NCBI GenBank assembly: GCA_902589455.1
Contig: CACISX010000001.1
Coordinates: 1 to 64,000 of the forward strand
DNA length: 64,000 nt
Direction of reading: 5' to 3'
Source: an uncultured Pelagibacteraceae bacterium
GTDB lineage: Bacteria > Pseudomonadota > Alphaproteobacteria > Pelagibacterales > Pelagibacteraceae
Within the stretch, counting starts at the first letter, position 1. The number at the start of each line of letters is the position of its first letter. A model generated the notes under the pieces. That model made no database searches, was not told the DNA's origin, and was given only the letters and a program-made list of their open reading frames with translations. A program made the position numbers and the translations under genes. Below, one piece after another: positions 48,836 through 56,337 of this stretch.

Positions 48836-49627
48836 TTACGCTTCCCAAATATTAATTACTATTGCTCTTCGATCGTAATCAAAATCAAAAGGCTCAACTG
48901 TATGCCATGTATTATCTGATTTTATAAAGCCAACGAATTTATTTTTTTCATAGGTAGCTATATGGAATGGTTCATAATCTTCATAAAATTTTTCTTTTTC
49001 TTCTGCTTCTAGTAAAGCACAATCAAATCTTCTTAAAGGGTTTAAGCTAGAAGATTTAGGTTTCCAAAAGACAGTACCCAATGCTTCTTTTTTTTTTAAA
49101 TCAAGCTTTTCATTATAATTTGGTAAATAATAAACAAAGCTTAATCTTTTATTGAAGGCGTCCGTGTGAGGAGGAATAAAACCACCTTTTTTAATTGAAG
49201 AATATTCAATTTCAGTAAAAAGAAAATTTATTGGGAAATTAAATATTTTAACTACTTTGTTTATTACTCTAAATAAAAATGTTTTTGGATTTTTAATATA
49301 AAAAATTTTTTTTTTTCCATATTTAAAATATGGAAGGTGAGTTTTTTTAAACCATTCAAAAAAATTAGTTGATAAAAAAAAATTACAAAAGTCTTTAAAA
49401 ACTCCACTCTGCAAAGTATTTAGATTATCTCCATTTATTGATTTGTATCTTTTTTCACCTTTTCCTTTAAATATGTTTTCAAAATTATCATAAGAATATA
49501 TTTCATCTGTCAAAATCTTATAATCTTCAGAATTTAATAAATTATTTTTTTCAAATATAATAAAAGGTTCAGAATGAAAGTTTTCAAAATTATGAAGGTT
49601 ATCTTCTAGTTTATTACTTAAGTTCAT
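48836..49627 (-). CDS. 2OG-Fe(II) oxygenase-like protein (prolyl 4-hydroxylase type)
   Basis: This 263-residue protein shows the facial-triad pattern of iron/2-oxoglutarate oxygenases: His 154 and Asp 156 in IPPHTDAF, His 242 in TWHTVEPF, and a 2OG-binding Arg 253/254 in RRAIVINIW. The spacing (about 86 residues between D and distal H) is normal for the family. The substrate is unknown; such enzymes hydroxylate sugars, lipids or peptides in surface-glycan clusters. It is divergent from an FkbM gene across a 190-base very AT-rich gap with no other feature I recognise. Confidence 0.65.
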   Translation of the reverse strand: MNLSNKLEDNLHNFENFHSEPFIIFEKNNLLNSEDYKILTDEIYSYDNFENIFKGKGEKRYKSINGDNLNTLQSGVFKDFCNFFLSTNFFEWFKKTHLPYFKYGKKKIFYIKNPKTFLFRVINKVVKIFNFPINFLFTEIEYSSIKKGGFIPPHTDAFNKRLSFVYYLPNYNEKLDLKKKEALGTVFWKPKSSSLNPLRRFDCALLEAEEKEKFYEDYEPFHIATYEKNKFVGFIKSDNTWHTVEPFDFDYDRRAIVINIWEA

Positions 49628-49817
49628 TTTATTGATCCATAAAATAAAAATTGAGCAAAAGTTTTTTTTAATTAATAATATATAAGTTATAATACTTTTT
49701 CAAAACTTCATATAGTGTTCTGTTAATCTTGTCGTTATTTTTACTTTAAAATAAGTGAATTATTATTAAATTTTATTTTTTTCTATGATATTTTATTATT
49801 AATATTAAATATTCAAA

Positions 49818-50693
49818 ATGTTAAAAAAATTCTCCTACATAATTTTTAGTATTCTTATTTTTTTAGACAAGATTTTTTTGATTTTAATAAAAAAAAGTTT
49901 TCTTATTTGGTTTAATGATTTTATTCAAGAAAGATCATACAAATCTATTATAATATTAGATAAAAAAATAAAATTTTTCTGTCCCAATCAACTTGTGAAA
50001 TGGAGAGTTGATACATATTTCATTAAAGAACCTGAAACACTCGAATGGATAGATAGTTTTGAAAAAAAAGAAAATTTAATTTTTTGGGATATAGGTGCAA
50101 ATATAGGTTTATATTCAATATATAACGCTTTAAAAAACCCAAGTTCTACAACTGTCGCTTTTGAACCTTCAAGTTCAAATTTAAGAGTGTTATCTAGAAA
50201 TATATCAATCAATAATTTAGAAAAAAATATAAAAATAATCTCAATGCCACTAACTAATAAAGAAAATATTTTTCAAGAAATGAATGAAGGGAAGTTTGTT
50301 GAGGGAGGTGCATTAAATTCATTTGGAGAAAAAATTGATTTTGAAGGAAAAGAATTTAATCCTAGTATGAAATATAATTTACTTGGAACAACAATGAATT
50401 ATTTTATAGAAAATTCAATTTTAGATATTCCCGATTATATTAAAATTGACGTTGATGGAATAGAACACTTTATACTGGAAGGTGGTGATAAATTTTTAAA
50501 AAATGAAAAAATTAAAAGTTTATCTATTGAATTAAATGAAAACTTTAAACAACAATATGAAAAAGTTTTAAATTTAATGGAAAGATTTAATTTTGAAATT
50601 CTTTATAAAAAACGTAATGATGCATTTTTTTCTGAAAAAAATAAATTTAATAAAACTTATAATTACATATTCATAAAGCGGAAAAAAAAGTAA
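49818..50693 (+). CDS. FkbM family methyltransferase
   Basis: This 291-residue SAM-dependent methyltransferase has motif I DIGANIGLYSIY near residue 93, FEPSSSNLRVLSRNI (motif II acid), and the FkbM-typical YIKIDVDGIEHFILEGG near residue 212. A hydrophobic N-terminal helix (about 4-30) suggests membrane association. FkbM enzymes O-methylate sugars or lipids. The TAA stop (50691-50693) overlaps the first bases of the 26-bp direct repeat at 50692, so the gene abuts the border of the putative integrated cassette; the Lys-rich end (FIKRKKK) could therefore have been altered by integration. Confidence 0.85.
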   Translation: MLKKFSYIIFSILIFLDKIFLILIKKSFLIWFNDFIQERSYKSIIILDKKIKFFCPNQLVKWRVDTYFIKEPETLEWIDSFEKKENLIFWDIGANIGLYSIYNALKNPSSTTVAFEPSSSNLRVLSRNISINNLEKNIKIISMPLTNKENIFQEMNEGKFVEGGALNSFGEKIDFEGKEFNPSMKYNLLGTTMNYFIENSILDIPDYIKIDVDGIEHFILEGGDKFLKNEKIKSLSIELNENFKQQYEKVLNLMERFNFEILYKKRNDAFFSEKNKFNKTYNYIFIKRKKK

Positions 50694-50717
50694 GGGGCGT
50701 TCTGTTGCCAGGTGCCC
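50692..50717 (+). repeat. Direct repeat copy A (putative distal attachment site)
   Basis: These 26 bases are identical to 52247-52272, which is the 3' end of the tmRNA gene. On the minus strand the copy reads as a stem (GGGC...GCCC) and is followed by ACTTTTTTT (50690-50682), consistent with an intrinsic terminator. It begins inside the fkbM stop codon. Confidence 0.9.
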
Positions 50718-50786
50718 TTAACTTTCTTTAAATAATCCTTATTTTTAGCGTTTAGCAACAATTAAATTAGGTAAATATTAGAAAAA

Positions 50787-50821
50787 TTCCGACTAAATGC
50801 CGACTTAAAAGTTAGTCGGCC
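50787..50821. repeat. Left cluster of CCGACT octamers (putative integrase arm sites)
   Basis: Three copies: TTCCGACT (50787-50794), TGCCGACT (50798-50805) and, inverted, AGTCGGCC (50814-50821). The last two also form a hairpin with a 7-bp stem (GCCGACT/AGTCGGC). The first two are direct repeats 11 bases apart, about one helical turn, as integrase arm-type sites commonly are. They lie 70 bases inside repeat copy A. The rest of the 175-base gap 50694-50868 shows nothing else I can identify. Confidence 0.6.
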
Positions 50822-50868
50822 AAGACCTATATTTAGACTCTTGGTTTATGATTTGTTAATATTGTAAT

Positions 50869-52161
50869 ATGAAAAAGATCATATTTCATACGGTTATCTT
50901 TTTAGTTTGGTGCAATACAACTTTTGCAAATTGCGTTGGAAATTGTTCAGACGGATTTGGAACATATACCGACCCCAATGGAGACAAATATGAGGGTATG
51001 TGGAAAAATGATGATTTAAATGGACTAGGTACTTATACCTGGGCTAATGGATCCAAATATATTGGAAACCACCTAAATGGAAAAGGAAACGGTCAAGGAA
51101 CATTCATTTGGTTCAATGGCGATAAGTATAATGGAGATGTAAAAGATGATCTTTTAAACGGACAAGGCACTTATACCTGGGCAAACGGGGACAAATATAT
51201 TGGAACTTTTAAAAATGACAAAAGAACCGGTCAAGGAACATTTATATGGGCAGGAGAATTTGCTGGCGATGTATACGTTGGAGAATTTAAAGATGGTGAT
51301 ATGCACGGACAAGGCACTTATACCTGGGCTGATGGAGCCAAATATATTGGTATGTGGAAAAACCATAATCAACACGGACAGGGTACTTTTACTGATGAAA
51401 ATGGAAATAGTACAAATGGGATTTGGGAAGAAGGTAAATTTGTTTCCGGTGACGCCGAAATTGATATGCCTGATATTAAAAATAAATTATTAGCAGCATC
51501 ATCAGGATCGGGCTTTTTTGTATCTCAAACAGGTCATATAATAACTAATTTTCATGTAATAGATAGTTGCGACAGTGTTAAAGTAAGTTTTAAAGGTGAT
51601 AATATTAATGCAAAAGTTTTAGCGATAGACAAGATGAATGATCTTGCAATATTAAAAACTGCAATAAATCCTGATCAAATTTTCTCAGTATCCAAAGAGG
51701 ATGCAGATCTTTTAGAAAATATAATAATTGCTGGTTTTCCATTAGGAAAAAGTGTTAGCTCATCAATCAAAACCTCTAAGGGAAGCATAACATCACTTTC
51801 TGGTTTTGGAGATAATTTTTCTGAATTTCAAACTGATGCCGCTTTAAATCAAGGTAATAGTGGTGGCCCAATATTAAATCAAAAAGGAAATATAGTTGGT
51901 GTAGCTGTTGCTGTATTTGGAAAAGAAGAGGGTATCGAAAGTTTTAATTTTGGTATCAAGTCGTCGACGCTAAGAACATTTGCAAAATCGAATGGTTTAA
52001 ATTTTCAATCACCGAATTTGAAAGATCTTTCCAATAAAGATCTTGGTAAATTAATTATTAATGCTACGGTTTATCTTGAATGCTATATGACAGAGGCAAA
52101 AATTCAAACATTGATAGCTGATGAAAACAGCAAGAAAGCTTTCTTTAGCAAATATAAATAA
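50869..52161 (+). CDS. Secreted MORN-repeat / trypsin-like serine protease fusion
   Basis: The 430 residues contain a signal peptide (about 1-20), five to six MORN repeats (about 29-190) with the pattern G-x-G-T-[YF]-x-W-x-[ND]-G-x-K-Y-x-G, and a trypsin-like S1C domain (about 208-375). The catalytic triad is visible: His 229 in TNFHVID, Asp 258 in MNDLAIL, Ser 331 in QGNSGGPIL. The protein is likely periplasmic or secreted, with the MORN part binding membrane or substrate. No PDZ domain is present, unlike DegP at 56525. It is the only gene between the two 26-bp repeats and thus the presumed cargo. Function of the protease is unknown. Confidence 0.9.
   Translation: MKKIIFHTVIFLVWCNTTFANCVGNCSDGFGTYTDPNGDKYEGMWKNDDLNGLGTYTWANGSKYIGNHLNGKGNGQGTFIWFNGDKYNGDVKDDLLNGQGTYTWANGDKYIGTFKNDKRTGQGTFIWAGEFAGDVYVGEFKDGDMHGQGTYTWADGAKYIGMWKNHNQHGQGTFTDENGNSTNGIWEEGKFVSGDAEIDMPDIKNKLLAASSGSGFFVSQTGHIITNFHVIDSCDSVKVSFKGDNINAKVLAIDKMNDLAILKTAINPDQIFSVSKEDADLLENIIIAGFPLGKSVSSSIKTSKGSITSLSGFGDNFSEFQTDAALNQGNSGGPILNQKGNIVGVAVAVFGKEEGIESFNFGIKSSTLRTFAKSNGLNFQSPNLKDLSNKDLGKLIINATVYLECYMTEAKIQTLIADENSKKAFFSKYK
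51017..51380 (+). repeat. DNA-level MORN repeat units inside the protease gene
   Basis: The unit is about 69 bases. The segment GGCACTTATACCTGGGC is identical at 51166-51182 and 51312-51328, with a close copy (GGTACTTATACCTGGGC) at 51027-51043. Synonymous positions are conserved between units, which suggests recent duplication or gene conversion rather than old repeats held by protein selection alone. Copy number is likely to vary between strains. Confidence 0.65.
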
Positions 52162-52171
52162 AAAAAATAAA

Positions 52172-52190
52172 TGCCGACTACAGGCCGACT
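52172..52190. repeat. Right cluster of CCGACT octamers (putative integrase arm sites)
   Basis: Two direct copies, TGCCGACT (52172-52179) and GGCCGACT (52183-52190), again 11 bases apart, lie 10 bases after the protease stop and 56 bases inside repeat copy B. The 12-mer TAAATGCCGACT at 52168-52179 is identical to 50794-50805 on the left side, so the gene is bracketed by a second, inner direct repeat. Confidence 0.6.
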
Positions 52191-52245
52191 CACAAGGTTG
52201 TATTTTTTAAATAACGTTGATACTGCAAACTAAATTAACAAATGA

Positions 52246-52504
52246 GAAGGGGCGTTCTGTTGCCAGGTGCCCCGGACCCCGTGCTTAATTAACTATGTTA
52301 ATTATGCAGCAAGTGCGTAACTTTCGTTAGCAATTATAAAATAGCCCGTTACGGTGGAACAATCCCGAACGAAAGAATAGCCTTTAGTCATCCGTCGAAT
52401 CTAGTTCACCCCCATAAGTTGTAATGGTGGAGGTGGTGGGTACTGCCCCCACGTCCGCAATGGTTATTACGAAATTCGTTTATCGTCGTAGTTGGAAAAC
52501 CAAC
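52246..52504 (-). ncRNA. ssrA: tmRNA, two-piece circularly permuted form
   Basis: Reading the minus strand, the acceptor piece comes first (about 52504-52425) and ends CACCTCC-A-CCA. After an 11-base loop (52424-52414) the coding piece starts GGGGGTG-AACTAGATTCGACGG, the universal tmRNA 5' end; GGGGGTG and CACCTCC pair as the acceptor stem. The tag frame (52331-52302) reads GCT AAC GAA AGT TAC GCA CTT GCT GCA TAA, giving ANESYALAA. The 3' stem GGGGC/GCCCC surrounds CCTGGCAACAGAAC. It rescues stalled ribosomes and tags the product for degradation. The 3' end coincides with a 26-bp repeat found again at 50692. The outer ends are approximate. Confidence 0.95.
52247..52272 (-). repeat. Direct repeat copy B (tmRNA 3' end, putative attachment site)
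   Basis: These 26 bases are identical to 50692-50717 and form the last stem-loop of the tmRNA coding piece. On the minus strand they are followed by CTCATTTGTTAATT, with only a weak T run, unlike copy A. The ssrA sequence beyond the repeat (52273 onward: GGACCCCG) is not shared with copy A. Confidence 0.9.
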
Positions 52505-52508
52505 ATTA

Positions 52509-52538
52509 TTAATATAAAAGTAATTCAAACAGATTCAA
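52509..52538 (-). promoter_or_regulatory. Candidate promoter of ssrA
   Basis: On the minus strand TTGAAT (52538-52533) is followed by TATATT (16-base spacer, 52516-52511) or the overlapping TATTAA (18-base spacer), placing transcription start near 52504, where the GTTGG-TTTT-CCAAC hairpin of the acceptor piece begins. The thyX start at 52547 is 9 bases from the -35 box on the other strand. Confidence 0.45.
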
Positions 52539-52546
52539 CATTAATC

Positions 52547-53494
52547 ATGAAATTAACCAAAGAACAGTCAGAAGAAATAAAAAATCAGCAATCGCAAACT
52601 AATCAAACAAAAAGAGTTACTGCTCCAGAGCTTGAGAAGATACTATACGAAGCAATTCCAGCTTTAGATCACGGTTTTGTTAGAGTGGTAGATTATATGG
52701 GTGATGATACATCCGTAGTTCAATCAGCTAGAGTTTCGTATGGAAAAGGAACTAAACAAGTTTCAACTGACAAAGGTCTAATTAAATATTTGATGAGACA
52801 TTGGCACAGTACGCCATTTGAAATGTGTGAAATTAAATATCATATTAAACTTCCAATATTTATTGCAAGACAGTGGATCAGACATAGAACTGCTAATGTA
52901 AATGAATATTCTGCAAGATATTCAATTCTAGACAAAGAATTCTATTTGCCATCTCTAGAAAATTTAGCAGCACAATCAACTAGTAACCGACAAGGAAGAG
53001 GAGATGTTCTTAAAGGAAAACAGGCTGAAGAAGTTTTAGAACTTTTAAAAAGTGATGCGGAGAGAACCTATGATAATTATGAGACAATGCTTAATGAAAG
53101 ATATGATGGTTCAACAATTGATGAGAATAAAAAAGGATTAGCAAGAGAGCTTGCCAGAATGAACTTAACTTTGAATACTTATACTCAGTGGTATTGGAAA
53201 ACTGATTTATTAAATTTAATGAATTTTTTAAGGTTAAGAGCTGACAGCCATGCTCAATATGAAATTAGAGTTTATGCTGACATAATGTTGGATACATTGA
53301 AAAAATGGGTTCCCATAACTTATGATGCTTTTATGGATTATAGAGTTGGTGGAACTGAGGTTTCTGCAAAAGGAAAATTAATTATTCAAAAACTTATCAA
53401 AGATGAAAGTGTAGATGTGGAAAGCTCAGGTCTTTCCAAAAGAGAATGGAATGAATTAATGACTGCTTTTAATCTTAAAGATAAGTTGATTTAA
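52547..53494 (+). CDS. thyX: Flavin-dependent thymidylate synthase
   Basis: The ThyX motif is present as [15 protein letters not shown] (R-H-R-x7-S). The start is ATG 52547 (315 residues); an open frame extends to 52424, but that part lies inside the tmRNA gene and is not coding. [20 protein letters not shown] and [19 protein letters not shown] are family segments. It makes dTMP with FAD and methylene-THF without leaving dihydrofolate, so DHFR is not needed. It overlaps the convergent mrp gene by 20 bases. Confidence 0.95.
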   Translation: MKLTKEQSEEIKNQQSQTNQTKRVTAPELEKILYEAIPALDHGFVRVVDYMGDDTSVVQSARVSYGKGTKQVSTDKGLIKYLMRHWHSTPFEMCEIKYHIKLPIFIARQWIRHRTANVNEYSARYSILDKEFYLPSLENLAAQSTSNRQGRGDVLKGKQAEEVLELLKSDAERTYDNYETMLNERYDGSTIDENKKGLARELARMNLTLNTYTQWYWKTDLLNLMNFLRLRADSHAQYEIRVYADIMLDTLKKWVPITYDAFMDYRVGGTEVSAKGKLIIQKLIKDESVDVESSGLSKREWNELMTAFNLKDKLI

Positions 53495-54299
53495 TTTTTT
53501 CAGCAAAATTTAAATATATTTTTGAAATTTCATGATCAGAGCTAGCCTCCACAATTGGCTTTCCTTCATCTCCAGTTTTACCAACTTCAGGATGGATTGG
53601 TATTTCGCCTAAAAATTCTTTTTGGAATTCCTTTGCAGTTTTTTTAACTCCACCTTCTCCAAAAATTTTATATTTTTTTCCATCATCTCCAATAAAAAAA
53701 CTCATGTTATCAACTAAACCTAAAATTTTAACTCCAAGCTTATCAAACATTTTAATTCCTCTCTTTACATCTAGAAGAGCTACTTCTTGAGGGGTGCTTA
53801 CAATTATTGCACCATCCATTTTTATTTCTTGCGAGAAGGTTAGTTGTGTATCTCCAGTTCCGGGAGGCATATCAACTATGATAAAATCTAAATCTTTCCA
53901 ATTTACTTTTTGGGTAAAAGTTTTAATTGCACTAGTAACCATTGGACCTCGCCAAATCATTGGAGTTTGTTGATCTGCTAAAAATCCAATTGACATACAT
54001 TGAATATCATATTTTGTTATTGGATCTAATTTTTGACCATCACTTTTTGGTTTTTCATTTATGTCAAACATTTTAGGAATTGATGGTCCATAAATATCTG
54101 CATCTAGTAAACCAACTTTACACCCAACTTTTTTCAAAGCTAAAGCCAGATTCGTGGCAAATGTTGATTTTCCAACACCTCCTTTTGCACTTGAAATAGC
54201 GATGGTAAATTTTGTTCCTAAGATTGGGTTTTTTGTAAATTTCTTAGGCTCTAGCTTCCTTTTCATTGCGTCACTTAGTTCTGGCTTTTTATCTGACAT
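53475..54299 (-). CDS. mrp: Iron-sulfur cluster carrier, Mrp/NBP35 family ATPase
   Basis: This deviant Walker A ATPase has [32 protein letters not shown], and [15 protein letters not shown], and a C-terminal end without the long N-terminal DUF59 domain of E. coli Mrp. I prefer ATG 54299 (274 residues). An in-frame ATG at 54350 exists, but it would abut the hflK start codon head to head (CATATG) and leave no promoter room. It carries Fe-S clusters to apoproteins. Its 3' end lies inside the thyX end on the other strand. Confidence 0.88.
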   Translation of the reverse strand: MSDKKPELSDAMKRKLEPKKFTKNPILGTKFTIAISSAKGGVGKSTFATNLALALKKVGCKVGLLDADIYGPSIPKMFDINEKPKSDGQKLDPITKYDIQCMSIGFLADQQTPMIWRGPMVTSAIKTFTQKVNWKDLDFIIVDMPPGTGDTQLTFSQEIKMDGAIIVSTPQEVALLDVKRGIKMFDKLGVKILGLVDNMSFFIGDDGKKYKIFGEGGVKKTAKEFQKEFLGEIPIHPEVGKTGDEGKPIVEASSDHEISKIYLNFAEKIKSTYL

Positions 54300-54350
54300 A
54301 AAACCATCATTACTTGTTTTTTGTAATAAAGACACTATATACTTTGACAT

Positions 54351-55454
54351 ATGTCAGATGATTTTAAAGGTAGAGGAGGCAGTCCGTGGGGCTCACCGCC
54401 AGGCGGAAGTGGCGGAAATGGATCGGGAAGAGGTCCAACACCACCAGATGTTGACGCTATTATTAGAGAGATTCAAGATAAAATCAAAAAATTTTTACCA
54501 GGCGGTAAAAGTTCAGGCGGTAGATCTGTAGGACTTATTTTATTGATATTGTTATTTGTTTGGTTAGCAAGTGGTTTGTATAGAGTGCTTCCTGATGAAC
54601 AAGGTGTTGTTTTAAGATTTGGAAAATTTGTTAAAACTACGCAACCAGGATTAAATTATCATATACCTTTCCCAGTGGAAACAGTTCAAACACCAAAAGT
54701 TACTAAAGTTAACAGAATGGATATTGGATTTAGATCTGAGAGAGATAGTGGTTTTTCTACAGGTGGTGGAGTTGCCGATGTTCCACAAGAAAGCTTGATG
54801 TTAACTGGAGATGAAAACATAGTTAACATAGATTTTTCAGTATTTTGGGTAATTAAAGATGCAGGAAATTTCCTATTTAAAATACAAGATCCAGAAGGAA
54901 CAGTCAAAGCAGCTGCAGAAACAGCTATGAGAGAAGTGATAGCAAAAAGTGATATTCAACCAATTTTAACTGAAGGTAGATCTAAAATTGAAGTTGAGAC
55001 ACAGGAAATCATTCAGACAATTTTAGATGATTATGAAAGTGGAATTCAAATTACTCAAGTACAAACACAAAAAGCTGATCCACCTGATCAAGTAATTGAT
55101 GCGTTTAGAGACGTTCAAGCTGCTAGAGCAGATATGGAAAGATCAAAAAACGAGGCTGAAGCTTATGCTAACGATGTTATTCCAAGAGCTCGAGGGGAAG
55201 CACAAAAAATTTTACAAGCAGCAGAGGCTTATAAAAAAGAAGTTGTAGCTAAGGCAGAGGGTGAAGCAAGTAGATTTTTAGCAATTTACAATGAGTATGC
55301 AAAAGCAAAACAAGTTACTCAAGAGAGAATGTTTCTAGAAACTATGGAAACTGTTTTAGCTGATATTAACAAGATAATTATTGATAAAGAATCTGGATCT
55401 GGTGTAGTTCCTTATTTACCTTTACCAGAGCTAAAAAAGAAAGAGAATAATTAA
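54351..55454 (+). CDS. hflK: FtsH protease activity modulator HflK
   Basis: This 367-residue SPFH/prohibitin protein has a Gly/Ser/Pro-rich cytoplasmic N-terminus (about 1-45), one membrane helix (about 60-78) and the band-7 domain (LPDEQGVVLRFGKFVKTTQPGLNYHIPFP), then a helical region with RARGEAQKILQAAEAYK. With HflC it encloses FtsH in the inner membrane and limits access of substrates. It leads the hflK-hflC-DUF2065-degP cluster. Confidence 0.95.
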   Translation: MSDDFKGRGGSPWGSPPGGSGGNGSGRGPTPPDVDAIIREIQDKIKKFLPGGKSSGGRSVGLILLILLFVWLASGLYRVLPDEQGVVLRFGKFVKTTQPGLNYHIPFPVETVQTPKVTKVNRMDIGFRSERDSGFSTGGGVADVPQESLMLTGDENIVNIDFSVFWVIKDAGNFLFKIQDPEGTVKAAAETAMREVIAKSDIQPILTEGRSKIEVETQEIIQTILDDYESGIQITQVQTQKADPPDQVIDAFRDVQAARADMERSKNEAEAYANDVIPRARGEAQKILQAAEAYKKEVVAKAEGEASRFLAIYNEYAKAKQVTQERMFLETMETVLADINKIIIDKESGSGVVPYLPLPELKKKENN

Positions 55455-55455
55455 A

Positions 55456-56328
55456 ATGAAAGCTGGAAAAATATTAGTTGGTTTGTTAGTTGCAATTGGT
55501 GTTGTAGCTTATTTGTCAGTTATTATTGTAAAAGAAGTTAATCAAGCAATCATTCTTCAATTTGGTGATCCAAAAAGAATAATAATGAAGCCAGGATTAA
55601 ATTTTAAAATCCCTTTCATTCAAAACGTTGTTTATTTAGATAAAAGAATTTTAAATTTAGATGCACCACCAGAAGAAGTTATTGCATCAGACCAAAAACG
55701 TTTAATTGTTGATGCTTTTGCAAGATTTCAAATTGTTGATCCATTAAAGTTTTATATATCTGTTGGTAATGAAAGAGTTGCAAGGTCAAGGTTATCTACA
55801 ATTATAAACTCAAGAATTAGAAATGTATTAGGTCAAGAAGAGTTACAAACATTATTATCTAAAGATAGATCTAAGCAAATGTCTTTAATTAAAGAAGGTG
55901 TAAATAATGAGGCACAAAACTTTGGAATTAATATTGTAGATGTAAGAATTAAAAGAGCTGATTTGCCTCAAGCAAACAGTGATGCAATTTATAGAAGAAT
56001 GCAAACCGAAAGGGAAAGAGAAGCAAAAGAATTTAGAGCAAAAGGTGCAGAGATGGCTGTAACAATTACATCAACAGCTGATAAAGAGGTCACAGTAATT
56101 TTAGCAGATGCTCAAAAACAATCAGAGATAATGAAAGGGGAAGGTGACGGTGAAAGAAATAAAATTTTTGCTGAAGCTTTCGGACAAGACCCTGAATTTT
56201 TTGCATTTTATAGATCTATGCAAGCTTACGGCAAGGCATTTAACGCCGGAGAAACTTCTATGATCTTATCTCCTGATAGTGAATTTTTTAAATTTTTTGG
56301 AAATATAAATCCTAATAATAAGCAATAA
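55456..56328 (+). CDS. hflC: FtsH protease activity modulator HflC
   Basis: This 290-residue protein has an N-terminal membrane helix (about 5-25), the SPFH domain (VNQAIILQFGDPKRIIMKPG, VDAFARFQIVDPLKFYI), DVRIKRADLPQANSDAIYRR and a Glu/Ala-rich helix. It starts one base after the hflK stop and is the partner of HflK. Confidence 0.95.
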   Translation: MKAGKILVGLLVAIGVVAYLSVIIVKEVNQAIILQFGDPKRIIMKPGLNFKIPFIQNVVYLDKRILNLDAPPEEVIASDQKRLIVDAFARFQIVDPLKFYISVGNERVARSRLSTIINSRIRNVLGQEELQTLLSKDRSKQMSLIKEGVNNEAQNFGINIVDVRIKRADLPQANSDAIYRRMQTEREREAKEFRAKGAEMAVTITSTADKEVTVILADAQKQSEIMKGEGDGERNKIFAEAFGQDPEFFAFYRSMQAYGKAFNAGETSMILSPDSEFFKFFGNINPNNKQ

Positions 56329-56337
56329 TTTTTTCAG

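Larger units (their letters stand above)
50692..52272. mobile_element. Putative minimal integrative cassette in the tmRNA gene
   Basis: An exact 26-bp direct repeat occurs at 50692-50717 and 52247-52272, with a spacing of 1555 bases. The right copy is the 3' end of ssrA (minus strand). The left copy is followed, in the ssrA direction, by TTACTTTTTTT, which resembles the original tmRNA terminator tail; the right copy lacks it. Five octamers ending CCGACT flank the single gene on both inner sides. This is the layout left by a tyrosine integrase that uses the tmRNA 3' end as attB: ssrA rebuilt at one border and its old end displaced to the other. No integrase is encoded inside, so it is either mobilised in trans or a remnant. 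That it is a mobile element is an inference. Confidence 0.65.

Noticed and set aside
49628..49817. Small gene or RNA between the oxygenase-like and FkbM genes
   Set aside because: The stretch is nearly pure A/T, with no coding frame of note and no stable GC-containing stem; it most likely holds only divergent promoters.
50798..50821. Intrinsic terminator at the GCCGACT/AGTCGGC hairpin
   Set aside because: No T-run follows on either strand, and the stem halves belong to the CCGACT octamer family found on both sides of the cassette, so it is better seen as binding-site repeats.
52424..52546. N-terminal extension of ThyX
   Set aside because: The frame is open, but these bases form the tmRNA acceptor piece (CCA end, acceptor strand, T-arm) and the ssrA promoter; conserved ThyX sequence begins after ATG 52547.
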